From an uncultured Megasphaera sp. (lineage in GTDB: Bacteria > Bacillota > Negativicutes > Veillonellales > Megasphaeraceae): a stretch of 23,139 nt of DNA. Each line of letters opens with the position of its first letter. Within the stretch, counting starts at the first letter, position 1. The notes below the pieces were generated by a model that ran no database searches, was not told the origin of the DNA, and was given only the letters and a program-made list of their open reading frames with translations. Below are positions 7,190 to 15,870 of the stretch, piece after piece. The stretch is from NCBI RefSeq assembly GCF_958350005.1, contig NZ_CATWFF010000011.1:1-23139 (forward strand). Direction: 5' to 3'. The position numbers and the translations under genes are program-made.

Positions 7190-8227
7190 CTATTTAATCA
7201 TATCATGAGCCAGCATATATTCGGCAATCTGCAGGGCATTGAGAGCGGCGCCCTTACGAATCTGATCGCCTGATACCCACAGGTTGACGGCTTTGGGATT
7301 ATACAGATCCTTGCGAATACGGCCTACATAGCAGTCGTATTTTTCCGACGTATACAAGGGCATGGGATATTCCATTTCAGCCGGATTATCCTGTACCTGT
7401 GCGCCTGGGAAGGCATCAATAGCCTTGCGGATGGCATCGACTGTCAGTTCGTCTTTCGTTTCGACATAGACCGATTCGGCATGGCTGCGGAATACAGGAA
7501 CACGAACGGTCGTCGCCGTAATGGCAATGGAATCATTATGCAGCATTTTATGAGTTTCATTGACCATTTTCATTTCTTCTTTGGTATAATCGTTTTCCAT
7601 AAATTTATCAATTTGCGGAATCAGATTGAAGGCAATGGGATAATGCTTGGGCAGGCTCTTGCTGGGCAGAATATGGGGTTCCATTTTTTCGCCTTTCAAA
7701 TAGGCTTCTGTTTCATCCCGCAGTTCATCAATGCCTTCCTTGCCGGCACCGGAAACAGCCTGATAGGTGCTGACGACGATTTTGGTAATAGGCGACAAAT
7801 CGTAAATCGGCTTCAGCGCCATGAGCATGATAATGGTCGAGCAGTTCGGGTTGGCAATAATGCCTTTATGCCAGGCAATATCTTCCGGATTGACTTCCGG
7901 AACGACGAGAGGCACGTCTGGGTCCATGCGGAACGTACTGGAATTATCGATGACGACACATCCCCGTTTTGCAGCTTCCGGGCCCAGGGTCTTACTGATG
8001 GAGCCGCCGGCAAACAGACCGATATCCACGCCATCAAAAGATTCCGGCACTGCTTCTTCTACAGTATATTCCTGGCCGTTTACCATTAATTTTTTTCCTG
8101 CAGACCGTTCAGAAGCCAAAAGCTTCAGCGAGCTGTACGGAAAGTTACGTTCTTCAATGAGGCGGATAAATTCCTGTCCTACTGCCCCTGTGGCACCTAA
8201 AATCGCTACTACCGGTTTTCTTGTCAT
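7190..8227 (-). CDS. asd: Aspartate-semialdehyde dehydrogenase
   Basis: Reduces aspartyl phosphate with NADPH to aspartate semialdehyde, the branch metabolite feeding DapA as well as threonine and methionine synthesis. The 345-residue protein has the NADP loop GATGAVG near its N-terminus, the catalytic Cys129 in NPNCST, SGAGKEG near 159-165, and the acid/base His249 in VFRSHAES. The ATG at 8225-8227 follows GGGAGGAA by seven bases; a TTG further upstream lies within that ribosome site and is rejected. It sits 24 bases after dapB. Full length with all key residues. Confidence 0.97.
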   Translation of the reverse strand: MTRKPVVAILGATGAVGQEFIRLIEERNFPYSSLKLLASERSAGKKLMVNGQEYTVEEAVPESFDGVDIGLFAGGSISKTLGPEAAKRGCVVIDNSSTFRMDPDVPLVVPEVNPEDIAWHKGIIANPNCSTIIMLMALKPIYDLSPITKIVVSTYQAVSGAGKEGIDELRDETEAYLKGEKMEPHILPSKSLPKHYPIAFNLIPQIDKFMENDYTKEEMKMVNETHKMLHNDSIAITATTVRVPVFRSHAESVYVETKDELTVDAIRKAIDAFPGAQVQDNPAEMEYPMPLYTSEKYDCYVGRIRKDLYNPKAVNLWVSGDQIRKGAALNALQIAEYMLAHDMIK

Positions 8228-8251
8228 ACCAAAATTCCTCCCCAACTGCTG

Positions 8252-9049
8252 TTATAAATAATTTTCCAGACCAAAGGTCAGGCCTTTTTTCGATGTTACT
8301 TTCTTTACGGCCAGTACGACACCGGGCATAAAGGATTTGCGGTCCATAGAATCGTGACGAATTGTCAGCAATTCGCCGTATCCGCCAAACAGAACCTGCT
8401 GATGAGCAATATACCCGGGCAAACGGACGCTGTGAACGGAAATGCCGTCCACTTTGGCACCGCGGGCGCCTTCCAGGCTTTCATGCGTATTGTCCGGCGC
8501 AGGCTTGACCCCGGCAGCGGCACGGGCAGCGGCAATTTTATTAGCCGTCATAATGGCTGTGCCAGACGGCGCATCTAATTTATTGTTATGATGGAGTTCA
8601 ATAATTTCCACATCCGGCAGATATGGAGCCACTTCTTCAGACAGCTTCATCATCAGGACGGCACCAATGGAAAAATTCGGCGCAATAAAAATGCTCGTAT
8701 CTTTTTCCCGGGCCAGTTCATCCAGTTCATCCCGCTGTGCTGCTGTCAGACCGGTCGTACCAACTACCATGGGAACGCCATGGGCAATGCAGGTTTTGGC
8801 ATTGTCAAAAATAACTTTCGGCGTCGTAAAATCAACGACTACATCCGGCTTAATTTCATCCAGTGCCGCACCTAAATCGTTGCGGATGGCAATGCCGAGA
8901 GAACCTATACCGGCAACTTCACCTACGTCTTCGCCAACATGGGTAATGCTGATGCCGCCGACTACTTCCAGTTCTTTATCTTCATGTACGGCCTGCACGA
9001 CCTGACTTCCCATACGGCCATCTGCACCGTTTACTAATACGCGAAGCAT
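8252..9049 (-). CDS. dapB: 4-hydroxy-tetrahydrodipicolinate reductase
   Basis: The NAD(P)H-dependent step after DapA. The 265-residue protein has the Rossmann loop GADGRMG at 8-14, VGTTGL at 96-101 and the family signature ELHHNNKLDAPSGTA, with the catalytic H153/H154 and K157. AAGGAAGGTGA precedes the ATG by a few bases. It is first of a three-gene operon whose order (dapB, asd, dapA) keeps the three consecutive enzymes together. The operon has its own promoter in the 83-base gap after recN, with adjacent palindromes suggesting specific repression or activation. I see no lysine riboswitch; the leader is too short. Confidence 0.97.
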   Translation of the reverse strand: MLRVLVNGADGRMGSQVVQAVHEDKELEVVGGISITHVGEDVGEVAGIGSLGIAIRNDLGAALDEIKPDVVVDFTTPKVIFDNAKTCIAHGVPMVVGTTGLTAAQRDELDELAREKDTSIFIAPNFSIGAVLMMKLSEEVAPYLPDVEIIELHHNNKLDAPSGTAIMTANKIAAARAAAGVKPAPDNTHESLEGARGAKVDGISVHSVRLPGYIAHQQVLFGGYGELLTIRHDSMDRKSFMPGVVLAVKKVTSKKGLTFGLENYL

Positions 9050-9066
9050 AACGTCACCTTCCTTAT

Positions 9067-9090
9067 TTTACTATAGTAAAGATTAATCTT
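9067..9090. repeat. Two adjoining perfect palindromes, probable operator of dapB-asd-dapA
   Basis: TTTACTATAGTAAA (9067-9080) is a perfect 14-bp palindrome and AAGATTAATCTT (9079-9090) a perfect 12-bp palindrome; they share two bases. They lie immediately downstream of the predicted -10, covering the expected transcription start and the early leader, a classical position for repressor binding. The regulator is unknown. Confidence 0.6.
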
Positions 9091-9091
9091 A

Positions 9092-9120
9092 ATAATATAC
9101 CTATTACACTATGCCGTCAA
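9092..9120 (-). promoter_or_regulatory. Sigma-A type promoter of the dapB-asd-dapA operon
   Basis: On the minus strand TTGACG (9115-9120) and TATTAT (9092-9097) are separated by exactly 17 bases. It lies between the recN stop and the dapB start, giving a leader of roughly 36 bases. This is the best-matched promoter in the window. Confidence 0.75.
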
Positions 9121-9132
9121 GAATGATGCCCT

Positions 9133-10818
9133 TTACTTGCCTTTTTTAACCTGATCCACTAACTGACGTGCCGTTTCCAAACTGGCCGCCGTCGTATCAT
9201 TGCCGGCAAACATACGGGCAATTTCCTGAATATGGGCCTCAGGAGACAGGAGGCGTACGTGTGATACAGTCCGTCCTGCCGCTTCCTGCTTGTAAATAAA
9301 ATAGTGATGATCTGCAATAGCCGCTGTCTGCGGCAAGTGAGTAATGCAGAATACCTGTCCCCTTTTGCGGAGACGCCGAATATGATCGGCTACCTGGAGC
9401 CCGGTCTGGCCGCTGATACCGACGTCAATTTCATCGAAAATCATGGTCTGACCGGCTGCATTGCTGCCGCTGCAGGTTTTCAGGGCCAGGGCAATACGGG
9501 AGATTTCGCCGCCAGAAGCGATTTTTGCCAGCGGCTGCATATCTTCGCCGGTATTGGCAGAAAAATACAATTCCACAGAAGCAGCGCCTTCCGGTGTAAT
9601 CTGTTCCATCGGCACGATTCGGAACGTAATACGGCTGTTCGGCATGCCCAGTTCATGCAGAGCCTGTTCCATAGACTGCCGAAAAGGGATATTCGCAGCA
9701 CAGCGCAGCTCCATGAGATGGTCTGCCGCCTTTCGCAGCTCCTGCTCCTTCTGGGCGGCCTGAGCCTGCAGTTTCGCCAGCACCGTCTCGGACTGATCCA
9801 GTCGGGCAAATTCTTTCTTTGCCTTTGCCAGAAATGACAGAATATCGGCAATGGTCACACCATATTTCCGCTTCAGTTTATCCATGGCCGCCAGCCGGGA
9901 CTGCATGCGGTCCAGCGCCTGTTCATCAAATTCAAAGTCATCGGCATACCGCTGGAGACGGTCATGAACCTCTTCCACATCATATGACAGCGATTCTACT
10001 TTAGCCGCCAGGGGCTGAAATTCCCCTTCATAGGCCGATGATTTTTCCAAATCCCGCCGCAGCGTTTCCAGCTGCTCTATGATCCCTTTCTGCCGCTCGC
10101 CCCCTTCCAGGCTGAACAGGGCACTGCGCAGGGTATCCTTAATATGTTCGGCATGAGATGCTTTGCGGACCTGCTGTTCCAGCTCGTCATCTTCGCCCGG
10201 CTTCAGCTGGGCATCTTCAATTTCCTTAATCTGAAAGGCCAGTACGCTCAGCATGCGGGCCTTTTCACTTTCATTGCGCTGAAGCTTTTTCATCTCCCCG
10301 CAGAGAACCTTCCACTGCCTGTATTCCTGCTGATAGGCAGCGCAGGCTTTCTGCAGCTCCGGCGTCAGTCCATCCAGTACAGCAATATGATAGGCCGGGT
10401 CGAAAATCAGGCGGTTATCGAACTGGCCATGAATATCCAGCAAGTATTCGCCGATTTTCCGGACTGTTGCCGTCGGCGTCAGCACGCCGTTGACCAGGGT
10501 CGTTCCCCGGCCGCTGCGGTGAAACTGCCGGGAAATAATCAGCTGTCCTTCATCACACGTAATGTGGTTGGCGCTGAGCAGTTCCTGCAGGTCATCGGCA
10601 ACAGACGAAAAAAAGAACGCGCCTTCTACGAGGAATGCATCCGTGCCCTGACGCACGAATGATGCCGAAGCGCGTTTCCCTGCTAATATGCCGATAGCGT
10701 CCAGCAAAATGGACTTGCCTGCCCCGGTCTCACCAGTAAAAATCGTTATGCCCTCACCGAACGAAAGATGGAGGTCTTCAATGAGCGCAAAATTCTGTAT
10801 ATGCAGCGACTGCAGCAT
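9133..10818 (-). CDS. recN: DNA repair protein RecN
   Basis: An SMC-like ATPase that works with RecA at double-strand breaks. 561 residues, normal length. The Walker A motif GETGAGKS is at 29-36. A long charged, glutamine-rich middle (roughly 150-380) forms the coiled-coil arms. The ABC signature ASGGEISR is near 434-441, Walker B MIFDEIDVG near 459-467, and the switch histidine in THLPQ follows. It starts 7 bases after argR, with GAGG overlapping the argR stop region. In spore-forming relatives this position is usually followed by spo0A and spoIVB; here the dap operon follows instead. Confidence 0.97.
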   Translation of the reverse strand: MLQSLHIQNFALIEDLHLSFGEGITIFTGETGAGKSILLDAIGILAGKRASASFVRQGTDAFLVEGAFFFSSVADDLQELLSANHITCDEGQLIISRQFHRSGRGTTLVNGVLTPTATVRKIGEYLLDIHGQFDNRLIFDPAYHIAVLDGLTPELQKACAAYQQEYRQWKVLCGEMKKLQRNESEKARMLSVLAFQIKEIEDAQLKPGEDDELEQQVRKASHAEHIKDTLRSALFSLEGGERQKGIIEQLETLRRDLEKSSAYEGEFQPLAAKVESLSYDVEEVHDRLQRYADDFEFDEQALDRMQSRLAAMDKLKRKYGVTIADILSFLAKAKKEFARLDQSETVLAKLQAQAAQKEQELRKAADHLMELRCAANIPFRQSMEQALHELGMPNSRITFRIVPMEQITPEGAASVELYFSANTGEDMQPLAKIASGGEISRIALALKTCSGSNAAGQTMIFDEIDVGISGQTGLQVADHIRRLRKRGQVFCITHLPQTAAIADHHYFIYKQEAAGRTVSHVRLLSPEAHIQEIARMFAGNDTTAASLETARQLVDQVKKGK

Positions 10819-10825
10819 ACGGGCC

Positions 10826-11281
10826 TCATTCCTTCATCAGCGAAACGACGAGTTTGACCAGCTGCGGAACCGTTTCCGCATTATTGGTAATAATGAGAAT
10901 TGTATCGTCCCCTGCCAGCGTACCAATAACACTTTCCCACTTCGCATGATCAATGGCTGATGCTACCATGCTGGCTGAGCCAGGCAGCGTGTGAATGACG
11001 ATCTGATTAAAAGCCGCATCGACTCGTACAATAGAGTCCTGAAACAGTCGGGCCATGCGATTCTTAGACATGAGCATATTCTGTTCCGGCGACAGGGCGT
11101 ACCGGTAGTGACCGTCGCTTGTCGGGACTTTAATCAGCATCAGCTCTTTAATATCGCGGGACACAGTGGCCTGCGTAACTTCAATGCCTTCTTCCTGAAG
11201 AGCCTTGGCCAGTTCTTCCTGTGTTTCAATCGGCCGGGACTGTACAATTTCCTTTATTTTCGTATATCGAAATCTTTTCAT
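10826..11281 (-). CDS. argR: Arginine repressor ArgR/AhrC
   Basis: A hexameric arginine-sensing transcription factor that represses arginine synthesis and may activate catabolism. 151 residues. The N-terminal winged helix has the recognition segment TQATVSRDIKEL at about 36-47; the C-terminal oligomerisation domain has GTLAGDDTILII, the arginine-binding GDDT loop. The gene sits between mnmM (9 bases upstream) and recN (7 bases downstream), as in many Firmicutes. The ribosome site GAGGG overlaps the mnmM stop. No arginine genes are in the window, and I could not pick out a convincing ARG box pair. Confidence 0.96.
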   Translation of the reverse strand: MKRFRYTKIKEIVQSRPIETQEELAKALQEEGIEVTQATVSRDIKELMLIKVPTSDGHYRYALSPEQNMLMSKNRMARLFQDSIVRVDAAFNQIVIHTLPGSASMVASAIDHAKWESVIGTLAGDDTILIITNNAETVPQLVKLVVSLMKE

Positions 11282-11290
11282 CCTATATTC

Positions 11291-11866
11291 TTACCCTCTT
11301 TTCTGTACCATATACAATACAGGCGGACAATGCACCTGATTTACGGGCCGCCAGGAAGAAACGTCAAATTCCGCCTGCGGAACCTGCTGCAACAGACTGC
11401 GTACAGCCTGCTCTTCCCGGGCACCCGGTTCTGTTCCGGGATATGCCGCTATCATAATTATCCCATTTATCGCAATTTTATTCAAGCATATTTTCAGTGC
11501 TTTTACGGTTATTTCGCTTTTAGTATGAACAGCATGGTCGCCATGAGGCAAATAGCCCAGGTTGAACACGATAATATCCGGATTTTCTTCCAGCTGTGCC
11601 AGCAGCACATCGTGAGAGCCGCAGCGGCAGCAAACACGGCTATCTGCCAGATTATGATCAGCCATCTGCCGTTTTGTCGCCGCAATGGCCCGTTCCTGAA
11701 TATCGAAGGCATAAAGCCGCCCCGTCTCCTGCATGTGGGAAGCCAGGAAAACCGTATCATACCCGTTGCCGCAGGTCATATCGACCATCACACGGGCTGT
11801 CGGTATATATGGAGTCAGCAGGGCATGAGCCATGGCGACGGCATTTTTAAAAGGCGAAGCCATCAT
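11291..11866 (-). CDS. mnmM: YtqB/MnmM-type SAM-dependent tRNA methyltransferase
   Basis: A 191-residue class I methyltransferase of the former rRNA_methylase family. SAM motif I reads DMTCGNGYDT at 29-38, then YAFDIQ for motif II, and the family signature FNLGYLPHGDH at 101-111. B. subtilis YtqB has been identified as MnmM, which methylates the 5-aminomethyl group of s2U34 in tRNAs where mnmC is absent; that function is transferred here by family. The usual late GHxGG segment reads YPGTEPGAREE, a departure. The gene overlaps nadK by ATGA, with GGGGA upstream; the start is a double ATG, so either Met is possible. Placement between nadK and argR is less common than direct nadK-argR adjacency. 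Confidence 0.85.
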   Translation of the reverse strand: MMASPFKNAVAMAHALLTPYIPTARVMVDMTCGNGYDTVFLASHMQETGRLYAFDIQERAIAATKRQMADHNLADSRVCCRCGSHDVLLAQLEENPDIIVFNLGYLPHGDHAVHTKSEITVKALKICLNKIAINGIIMIAAYPGTEPGAREEQAVRSLLQQVPQAEFDVSSWRPVNQVHCPPVLYMVQKRG

Positions 11867-12738
11867 GATTCATTCCCCATCATTTTTTTAAATACATTGG
11901 AATAAAAATAATTTTGGTTAAAACGAATCAGTTTCAGGACATGTTCTGATTTGCGGACGTGAAGCGTCATAGTTCGTAAAATTTCCTGGTCCATAACTCC
12001 ATCGACAGACACGCGCACGCTATTGCGGCTGTTGGCCGACGTAAAGCTGATTTCATCAGCATCACTCAGTACCAGCGGCACTTTCAGCAGCAAATGAGGG
12101 CAAATGGGCGTTACCATAATGCACGGCACGTTCGGCGATACAATGGGCCCGCCGCTGGAAAAGGTATATCCTGTGCTTCCCGTCGCCGTCGCCACAATAA
12201 TCCCGTCACCAGGATACTGCTGAATAAAATGGCCGTTAATGCTCATGTCCACGCGGATCAGCTTGCCTACGTTGCCATGACCGATGACGATATCATTCAG
12301 GGCCGGCGGCAAGGTCTGAATCATGCCGTCGTCATAACACAGTTCAGAATGAAGCATCATCCGGTCTTCTATGAAATAGTGGCCGTCCAGTATATCCTGA
12401 ATGCGCTGGCTCAGCATTTTCGTCTCTACTTCGTATAAAAATCCCAGCGAGCCCAGATTTACGCCGCAGACAGGAACGCCTGCTTCGGCAAACTGTTTGC
12501 TCATCTTGAGGATCGTTCCGTCTCCGCCAAGAACCAGGGCCACGTCAATAGACTGATATATGGTCATGCGAGGCCGCAGATGTTCCGGCGGAATTCGCTG
12601 ATATGTCGTCTGCCGGCTCTCGCTGATATAGGCAGGAAGATAATAGGCAATCCCTTTATCTTCACAAATCTTGATAATCTGCTGTACAATGGCCGCACAT
12701 TCGCGTTTTACTAAATTGGGAAAAATACCTATACGCAT
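11863..12738 (-). CDS. nadK: NAD kinase
   Basis: Phosphorylates NAD to NADP. 291 residues. The diagnostic GGDGT is at 71-75, followed by NLGSLGFL, the NDIV segment, and the glycine-rich GDGIIVATATGSTGY plus SSGGPIVSP typical of the family (commonly TPTGSTAY; here TATGSTGY). AGGTGA, overlapping the tlyA stop, lies a few bases before the ATG. It is translationally coupled to mnmM downstream through an ATGA overlap. Confidence 0.97.
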   Translation of the reverse strand: MRIGIFPNLVKRECAAIVQQIIKICEDKGIAYYLPAYISESRQTTYQRIPPEHLRPRMTIYQSIDVALVLGGDGTILKMSKQFAEAGVPVCGVNLGSLGFLYEVETKMLSQRIQDILDGHYFIEDRMMLHSELCYDDGMIQTLPPALNDIVIGHGNVGKLIRVDMSINGHFIQQYPGDGIIVATATGSTGYTFSSGGPIVSPNVPCIMVTPICPHLLLKVPLVLSDADEISFTSANSRNSVRVSVDGVMDQEILRTMTLHVRKSEHVLKLIRFNQNYFYSNVFKKMMGNES

Positions 12739-12746
12739 GAGATCAC

Positions 12747-13550
12747 CTACATTTCATGAGAAGAGCTGACAATACGGTCAATATCTTCTTCCGTAATATG
12801 GTTGCAGCATACTTCGTCTTTCTTCGTATACAGTAAATACTCAATATTTCCGTCTGCCCCTTTGATAGGAGAAAAGGTCAGCCCTGTGGGAGACAGGCCG
12901 CAGTCGGCAATCCCTGCCGTTACCCGTCGGATAACCTCGCGGTGAATGTCCGGGTCCCGCACGATGCCGCCTTTGCCGACATGTTCCCGTCCCGCTTCAA
13001 ACTGCGGCTTAATGAGGGTTACCATAGCGCCGCCGTCTGCCAGGAGCGGTGCCACAGCAGGCATGATTTTCAGCAGGGAAATGAAGGATACGTCAATCGA
13101 AATAAAATCGACAGGCTGGCCAATATCTGCGACAGTTACATTGCGGATATTGGTCCGTTCCATATTGATGACCCGTTCATCAGTCCGCAATTTCCAGGCC
13201 AGCTGGCCATATCCTACATCGACGGCAAATACTTTGGCTGCTCCCCGCTGCAGGGCACAGTCCGTAAAGCCGCCTGTAGACGCACCAATATCCATCATGG
13301 TCACACCGGTCAGGTCGATGGGAAACACTTCCATGGCCTTTTCCAGTTTCAGTCCGCCTCGGCCAACATAGGGAATAGGATTTCCCTTTACCGTAATATC
13401 GGCATCGACAGGAAGTTTTGTTCCTGCCTTATCGACCCGCTGATTTTTGACAAATACCAAGCCAGCCATAATCGTAGCCTTCGCTTTCTCGCGGCTTTCA
13501 AAAAAACCGCGGGATACGAGCAGTACATCCAGTCTTTCTTTCTGTTGCAT
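12747..13550 (-). CDS. tlyA: TlyA-family S4 RNA-binding rRNA 2'-O-methyltransferase
   Basis: 267 residues. An N-terminal S4 RNA-binding domain (about 4-64, beginning ERLDVLLVSRGFFESREKAK) is joined to an FtsJ/RrmJ-like methyltransferase with the SAM loop DIGASTGGFTDC and the VDVGYGQL segment. In mycobacteria TlyA 2'-O-methylates 16S and 23S rRNA cytidines; Firmicute members are named YqxC/TlyA and sit in this same cluster. GGGAGG lies about five bases before the ATG at 13550; a GTG seven codons upstream overlaps the ispA stop and lacks a ribosome site. In many relatives dxs lies between ispA and tlyA; here the gap is 10 bases and dxs is absent. Confidence 0.93.
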   Translation of the reverse strand: MQQKERLDVLLVSRGFFESREKAKATIMAGLVFVKNQRVDKAGTKLPVDADITVKGNPIPYVGRGGLKLEKAMEVFPIDLTGVTMMDIGASTGGFTDCALQRGAAKVFAVDVGYGQLAWKLRTDERVINMERTNIRNVTVADIGQPVDFISIDVSFISLLKIMPAVAPLLADGGAMVTLIKPQFEAGREHVGKGGIVRDPDIHREVIRRVTAGIADCGLSPTGLTFSPIKGADGNIEYLLYTKKDEVCCNHITEEDIDRIVSSSHEM

Positions 13551-13560
13551 ACGTCCTCCC

Positions 13561-14445
13561 TTACTGCGCACGGACGAGCAGATACGATACGAGTTCGCGC
13601 AGGAACCACGCCCGATCGCCTAGGGGCGCAATCGCCTGTATTGCCTTGTCGGCCGCTTCCTGTGCCAGCTGCCGCGCTTCTTCCAGCGAAAAGATCGTCG
13701 CATACGTCGCTTTCTGATTTCTGGCATCGCTGCCTACAGGTTTGCCCAATGCCGCTTCATCGCCGACGACGTCGAGAATATCATCTGTAATCTGAAAGGT
13801 CAGCCCCATATACGTGCCGTACACGTCGAGAGCCTGTTTTTCTTCGTCACCGGCATCCCCCAGAATTGCAGCCAGCGTAATAGCTGCCTCAAAAATAATG
13901 CCTGTTTTCGAGTAATGCAGCAGCTCCAGCCCTTCCCGGCCTATGTGGATATTTCCTTCTGATTCCAGGTCAAAGGACTGTCCGCCTACCATGCCGGCAG
14001 GCCCGGCAGCATGAGCAAACACCTGAATAGACCGAGCCAGTTTTTCCGGATCTATATGGGTCTGCCGGGCCATCAGCTCAAAGGCATAGGTCAGCAGGCC
14101 GTCACCGGCCAGAATGGCCATGCCTTCTCCGTATACGATATGATTCGTCGGTTTGCCGCGGCGGAGATCATCGTCATCCATTGCCGGCAGATCATCGTGA
14201 ATGAGAGAGTACGAATGAACACATTCCAGGGCGCAGGCAATATCCAAATAAGGTGCACTGTCTTTGCCCAGACTTTCCAGCGTCGCCAGCAGAAGGATGG
14301 GGCGAATCCGCTTTCCCCCGGACAGAAGGCTGTAATTCATGGCTTCATACAGTCTGGCAAACTGCGGCCGTTCTGGCTGCAGAAGCTGGGCCAGCCGGCA
14401 GTCAATACGCTGCTTTTGTTCCTGCATATATGCTGCCAGATTCAT
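13561..14445 (-). CDS. ispA: Farnesyl/geranyl diphosphate synthase (polyprenyl synthetase)
   Basis: Chain elongation of isoprenoid diphosphates, supplying quinone and undecaprenyl precursors. 294 residues. SLLSGGKRIRP at 39-49; first aspartate-rich motif DDLPAMDDD at 84-92; second motif QITDDILD with D221, D222 and D225. The medium-chain FPP type is inferred from length and cluster position. GGAGGAG is eight bases before the ATG, which overlaps the xseB stop as ATGA, so it is coupled to exonuclease VII genes upstream. Confidence 0.95.
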   Translation of the reverse strand: MNLAAYMQEQKQRIDCRLAQLLQPERPQFARLYEAMNYSLLSGGKRIRPILLLATLESLGKDSAPYLDIACALECVHSYSLIHDDLPAMDDDDLRRGKPTNHIVYGEGMAILAGDGLLTYAFELMARQTHIDPEKLARSIQVFAHAAGPAGMVGGQSFDLESEGNIHIGREGLELLHYSKTGIIFEAAITLAAILGDAGDEEKQALDVYGTYMGLTFQITDDILDVVGDEAALGKPVGSDARNQKATYATIFSLEEARQLAQEAADKAIQAIAPLGDRAWFLRELVSYLLVRAQ

Positions 14446-14675
14446 AGATCATTCTCCTCCGTATCCTGTTCTGCATGAATATCAGCCAGGGCCTGAGCCC
14501 GCTGGCGGGCATACTCCAGGGCACTGTCACAGGCATCTGCCAGTTTGACAGCTTTTTCATATACATCAAGCGATTCCTTCAATGTCAGTTCCGGCGCATT
14601 CATGGCCTGTACCAATTCTTCCAGTTTCGCATAATTTGCTTCAAAATTTTTCAGTTTATCTGTTGCTCTTGCCAT
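14442..14675 (-). CDS. xseB: Exodeoxyribonuclease VII small subunit
   Basis: 77 residues, normal for XseB. Short helical protein; the conserved core reads NYAKLEELVQAMNAPELTLKESLDVYEKAVKL in outline, with the E-E-I/L-V and L-E-S/L-Y-E positions kept. The start is ATG at 14675 with AGAGGT about eight bases upstream; upstream in-frame codons run into the xseA reading frame and are not family-like. It overlaps the xseA 3' end by 20 bases and ispA by 4. It forms the active nuclease with XseA. Confidence 0.94.
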   Translation of the reverse strand: MARATDKLKNFEANYAKLEELVQAMNAPELTLKESLDVYEKAVKLADACDSALEYARQRAQALADIHAEQDTEENDL

Positions 14676-15870
14676 AACTATGTACCTCTTTGACTTCTGC
14701 CGTAATCTGACCATCAGCCATCTGTATGGAAAGGAGATCGCCGCCGGAAATATCCTGTATCCGGGAAACAACCTGTCCCTGTTTCAGCACCTGGCCGTAG
14801 CCCCGTCGTCTCAGGGCTTCCGGCCCTGCCGCTGCCAGAGCCGCCTTCAGCCGTTCCAGTTTTCCTGCAGCCCCTGTCAGGGCCATCGTAATCTGATGCC
14901 AGCTTTCTGTACGCAAGCGGGAAATGCGCTCTGCCTTTTGCCCGAGCAAAGCCTCATACCGTTCAGGCCGGATACAGGTTTTCAGATGGGCAATCTCCCG
15001 TTCATATCGTTCCATACGGCGCTGCAATGCGTCCTGTACCTGCTCACTCATGGCAGCCAAATCCATTTCTATTTCGTCTATACTCGGAAACGCCAGCTCT
15101 GCCGCATGGGTAGGCGTTGCCGCCCGCACGTCAGCTGCAAAATCAGCCAGGGTCGTATCCGTTTCATGACCAATGGCCGTAATAACCGGCACAGCCGCTT
15201 CATAAATGGCTTTTACGACTTCCGGACTGTTAAAGCACCACAGATCTTCCATAGAGCCGCCGCCGCGGGCGACGATGAGGACATCCAGTGCTGTATTGCA
15301 GCCGGCCTGCCGAATCGTACGGGCCAGTTTTTCTGCCGCCCCTTCGCCCTGAACCGGTACGGCATACAGCCGAATCTGGACATAGGGATTGCGCTCTGCT
15401 GCAATCTTGTGAATATCGTGGAGAACTGCGCCAGTTCGCGACGTCACAACGCCGACGGTCCAGGGAAACCGGGGAATGGACTGCTTATGGCGGCTGTCAA
15501 AATAGCCCTGTTCTTCCAGCGCCGTTTTGATCTTTTCATATTCTGCCTGCAAAGACCCTATGCCCTGCGAAAAAAGGCGTTCAATAATAAAGGACAGGGT
15601 GCCGCCTTTTTCATATACATTGATCGTGCCGATTACGACGACATGATCGCCGTCACGTACGGAATCCATCATATTCCCTATGACGCGGCTGCGAAAGAGG
15701 ACGGCCCGAATGGAGCAGGAATCGTCACAAATATTCATATAATAATGGCCGTTTGAAGCGCGCTTCAGGCCAATAATATTGCCTTCCATGGCTATGTTCT
15801 GCAGGCGGAAATCCTTCTGCAGATCTGCTTTTATCCGCTGTACAACATCTGTTACTGATGCATATTTCAT
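14656..15870 (-). CDS. xseA: Exodeoxyribonuclease VII large subunit
   Basis: Degrades single-stranded DNA in both directions. 404 residues. An N-terminal OB fold (about 1-100) is followed by the catalytic core with VGVVTSRTGAVLHDI near 140-153, ARGGGSMEDLWCFNSPEV, and TAIGHETDTTLADFAAD, all canonical. A long helical coiled-coil region (about 270-350) and a C-terminal segment RRRGYGQVLKQG follow. The start overlaps the preceding stop as ATGA. It is slightly shorter than E. coli XseA, as is usual in Firmicutes. Confidence 0.97.
   Translation of the reverse strand: MKYASVTDVVQRIKADLQKDFRLQNIAMEGNIIGLKRASNGHYYMNICDDSCSIRAVLFRSRVIGNMMDSVRDGDHVVVIGTINVYEKGGTLSFIIERLFSQGIGSLQAEYEKIKTALEEQGYFDSRHKQSIPRFPWTVGVVTSRTGAVLHDIHKIAAERNPYVQIRLYAVPVQGEGAAEKLARTIRQAGCNTALDVLIVARGGGSMEDLWCFNSPEVVKAIYEAAVPVITAIGHETDTTLADFAADVRAATPTHAAELAFPSIDEIEMDLAAMSEQVQDALQRRMERYEREIAHLKTCIRPERYEALLGQKAERISRLRTESWHQITMALTGAAGKLERLKAALAAAGPEALRRRGYGQVLKQGQVVSRIQDISGGDLLSIQMADGQITAEVKEVHSYGKSNR

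Noticed and set aside
9050..9132. Lysine riboswitch or T-box before dapB
   Set aside because: The leader is only about 36 bases; no room for either structure.
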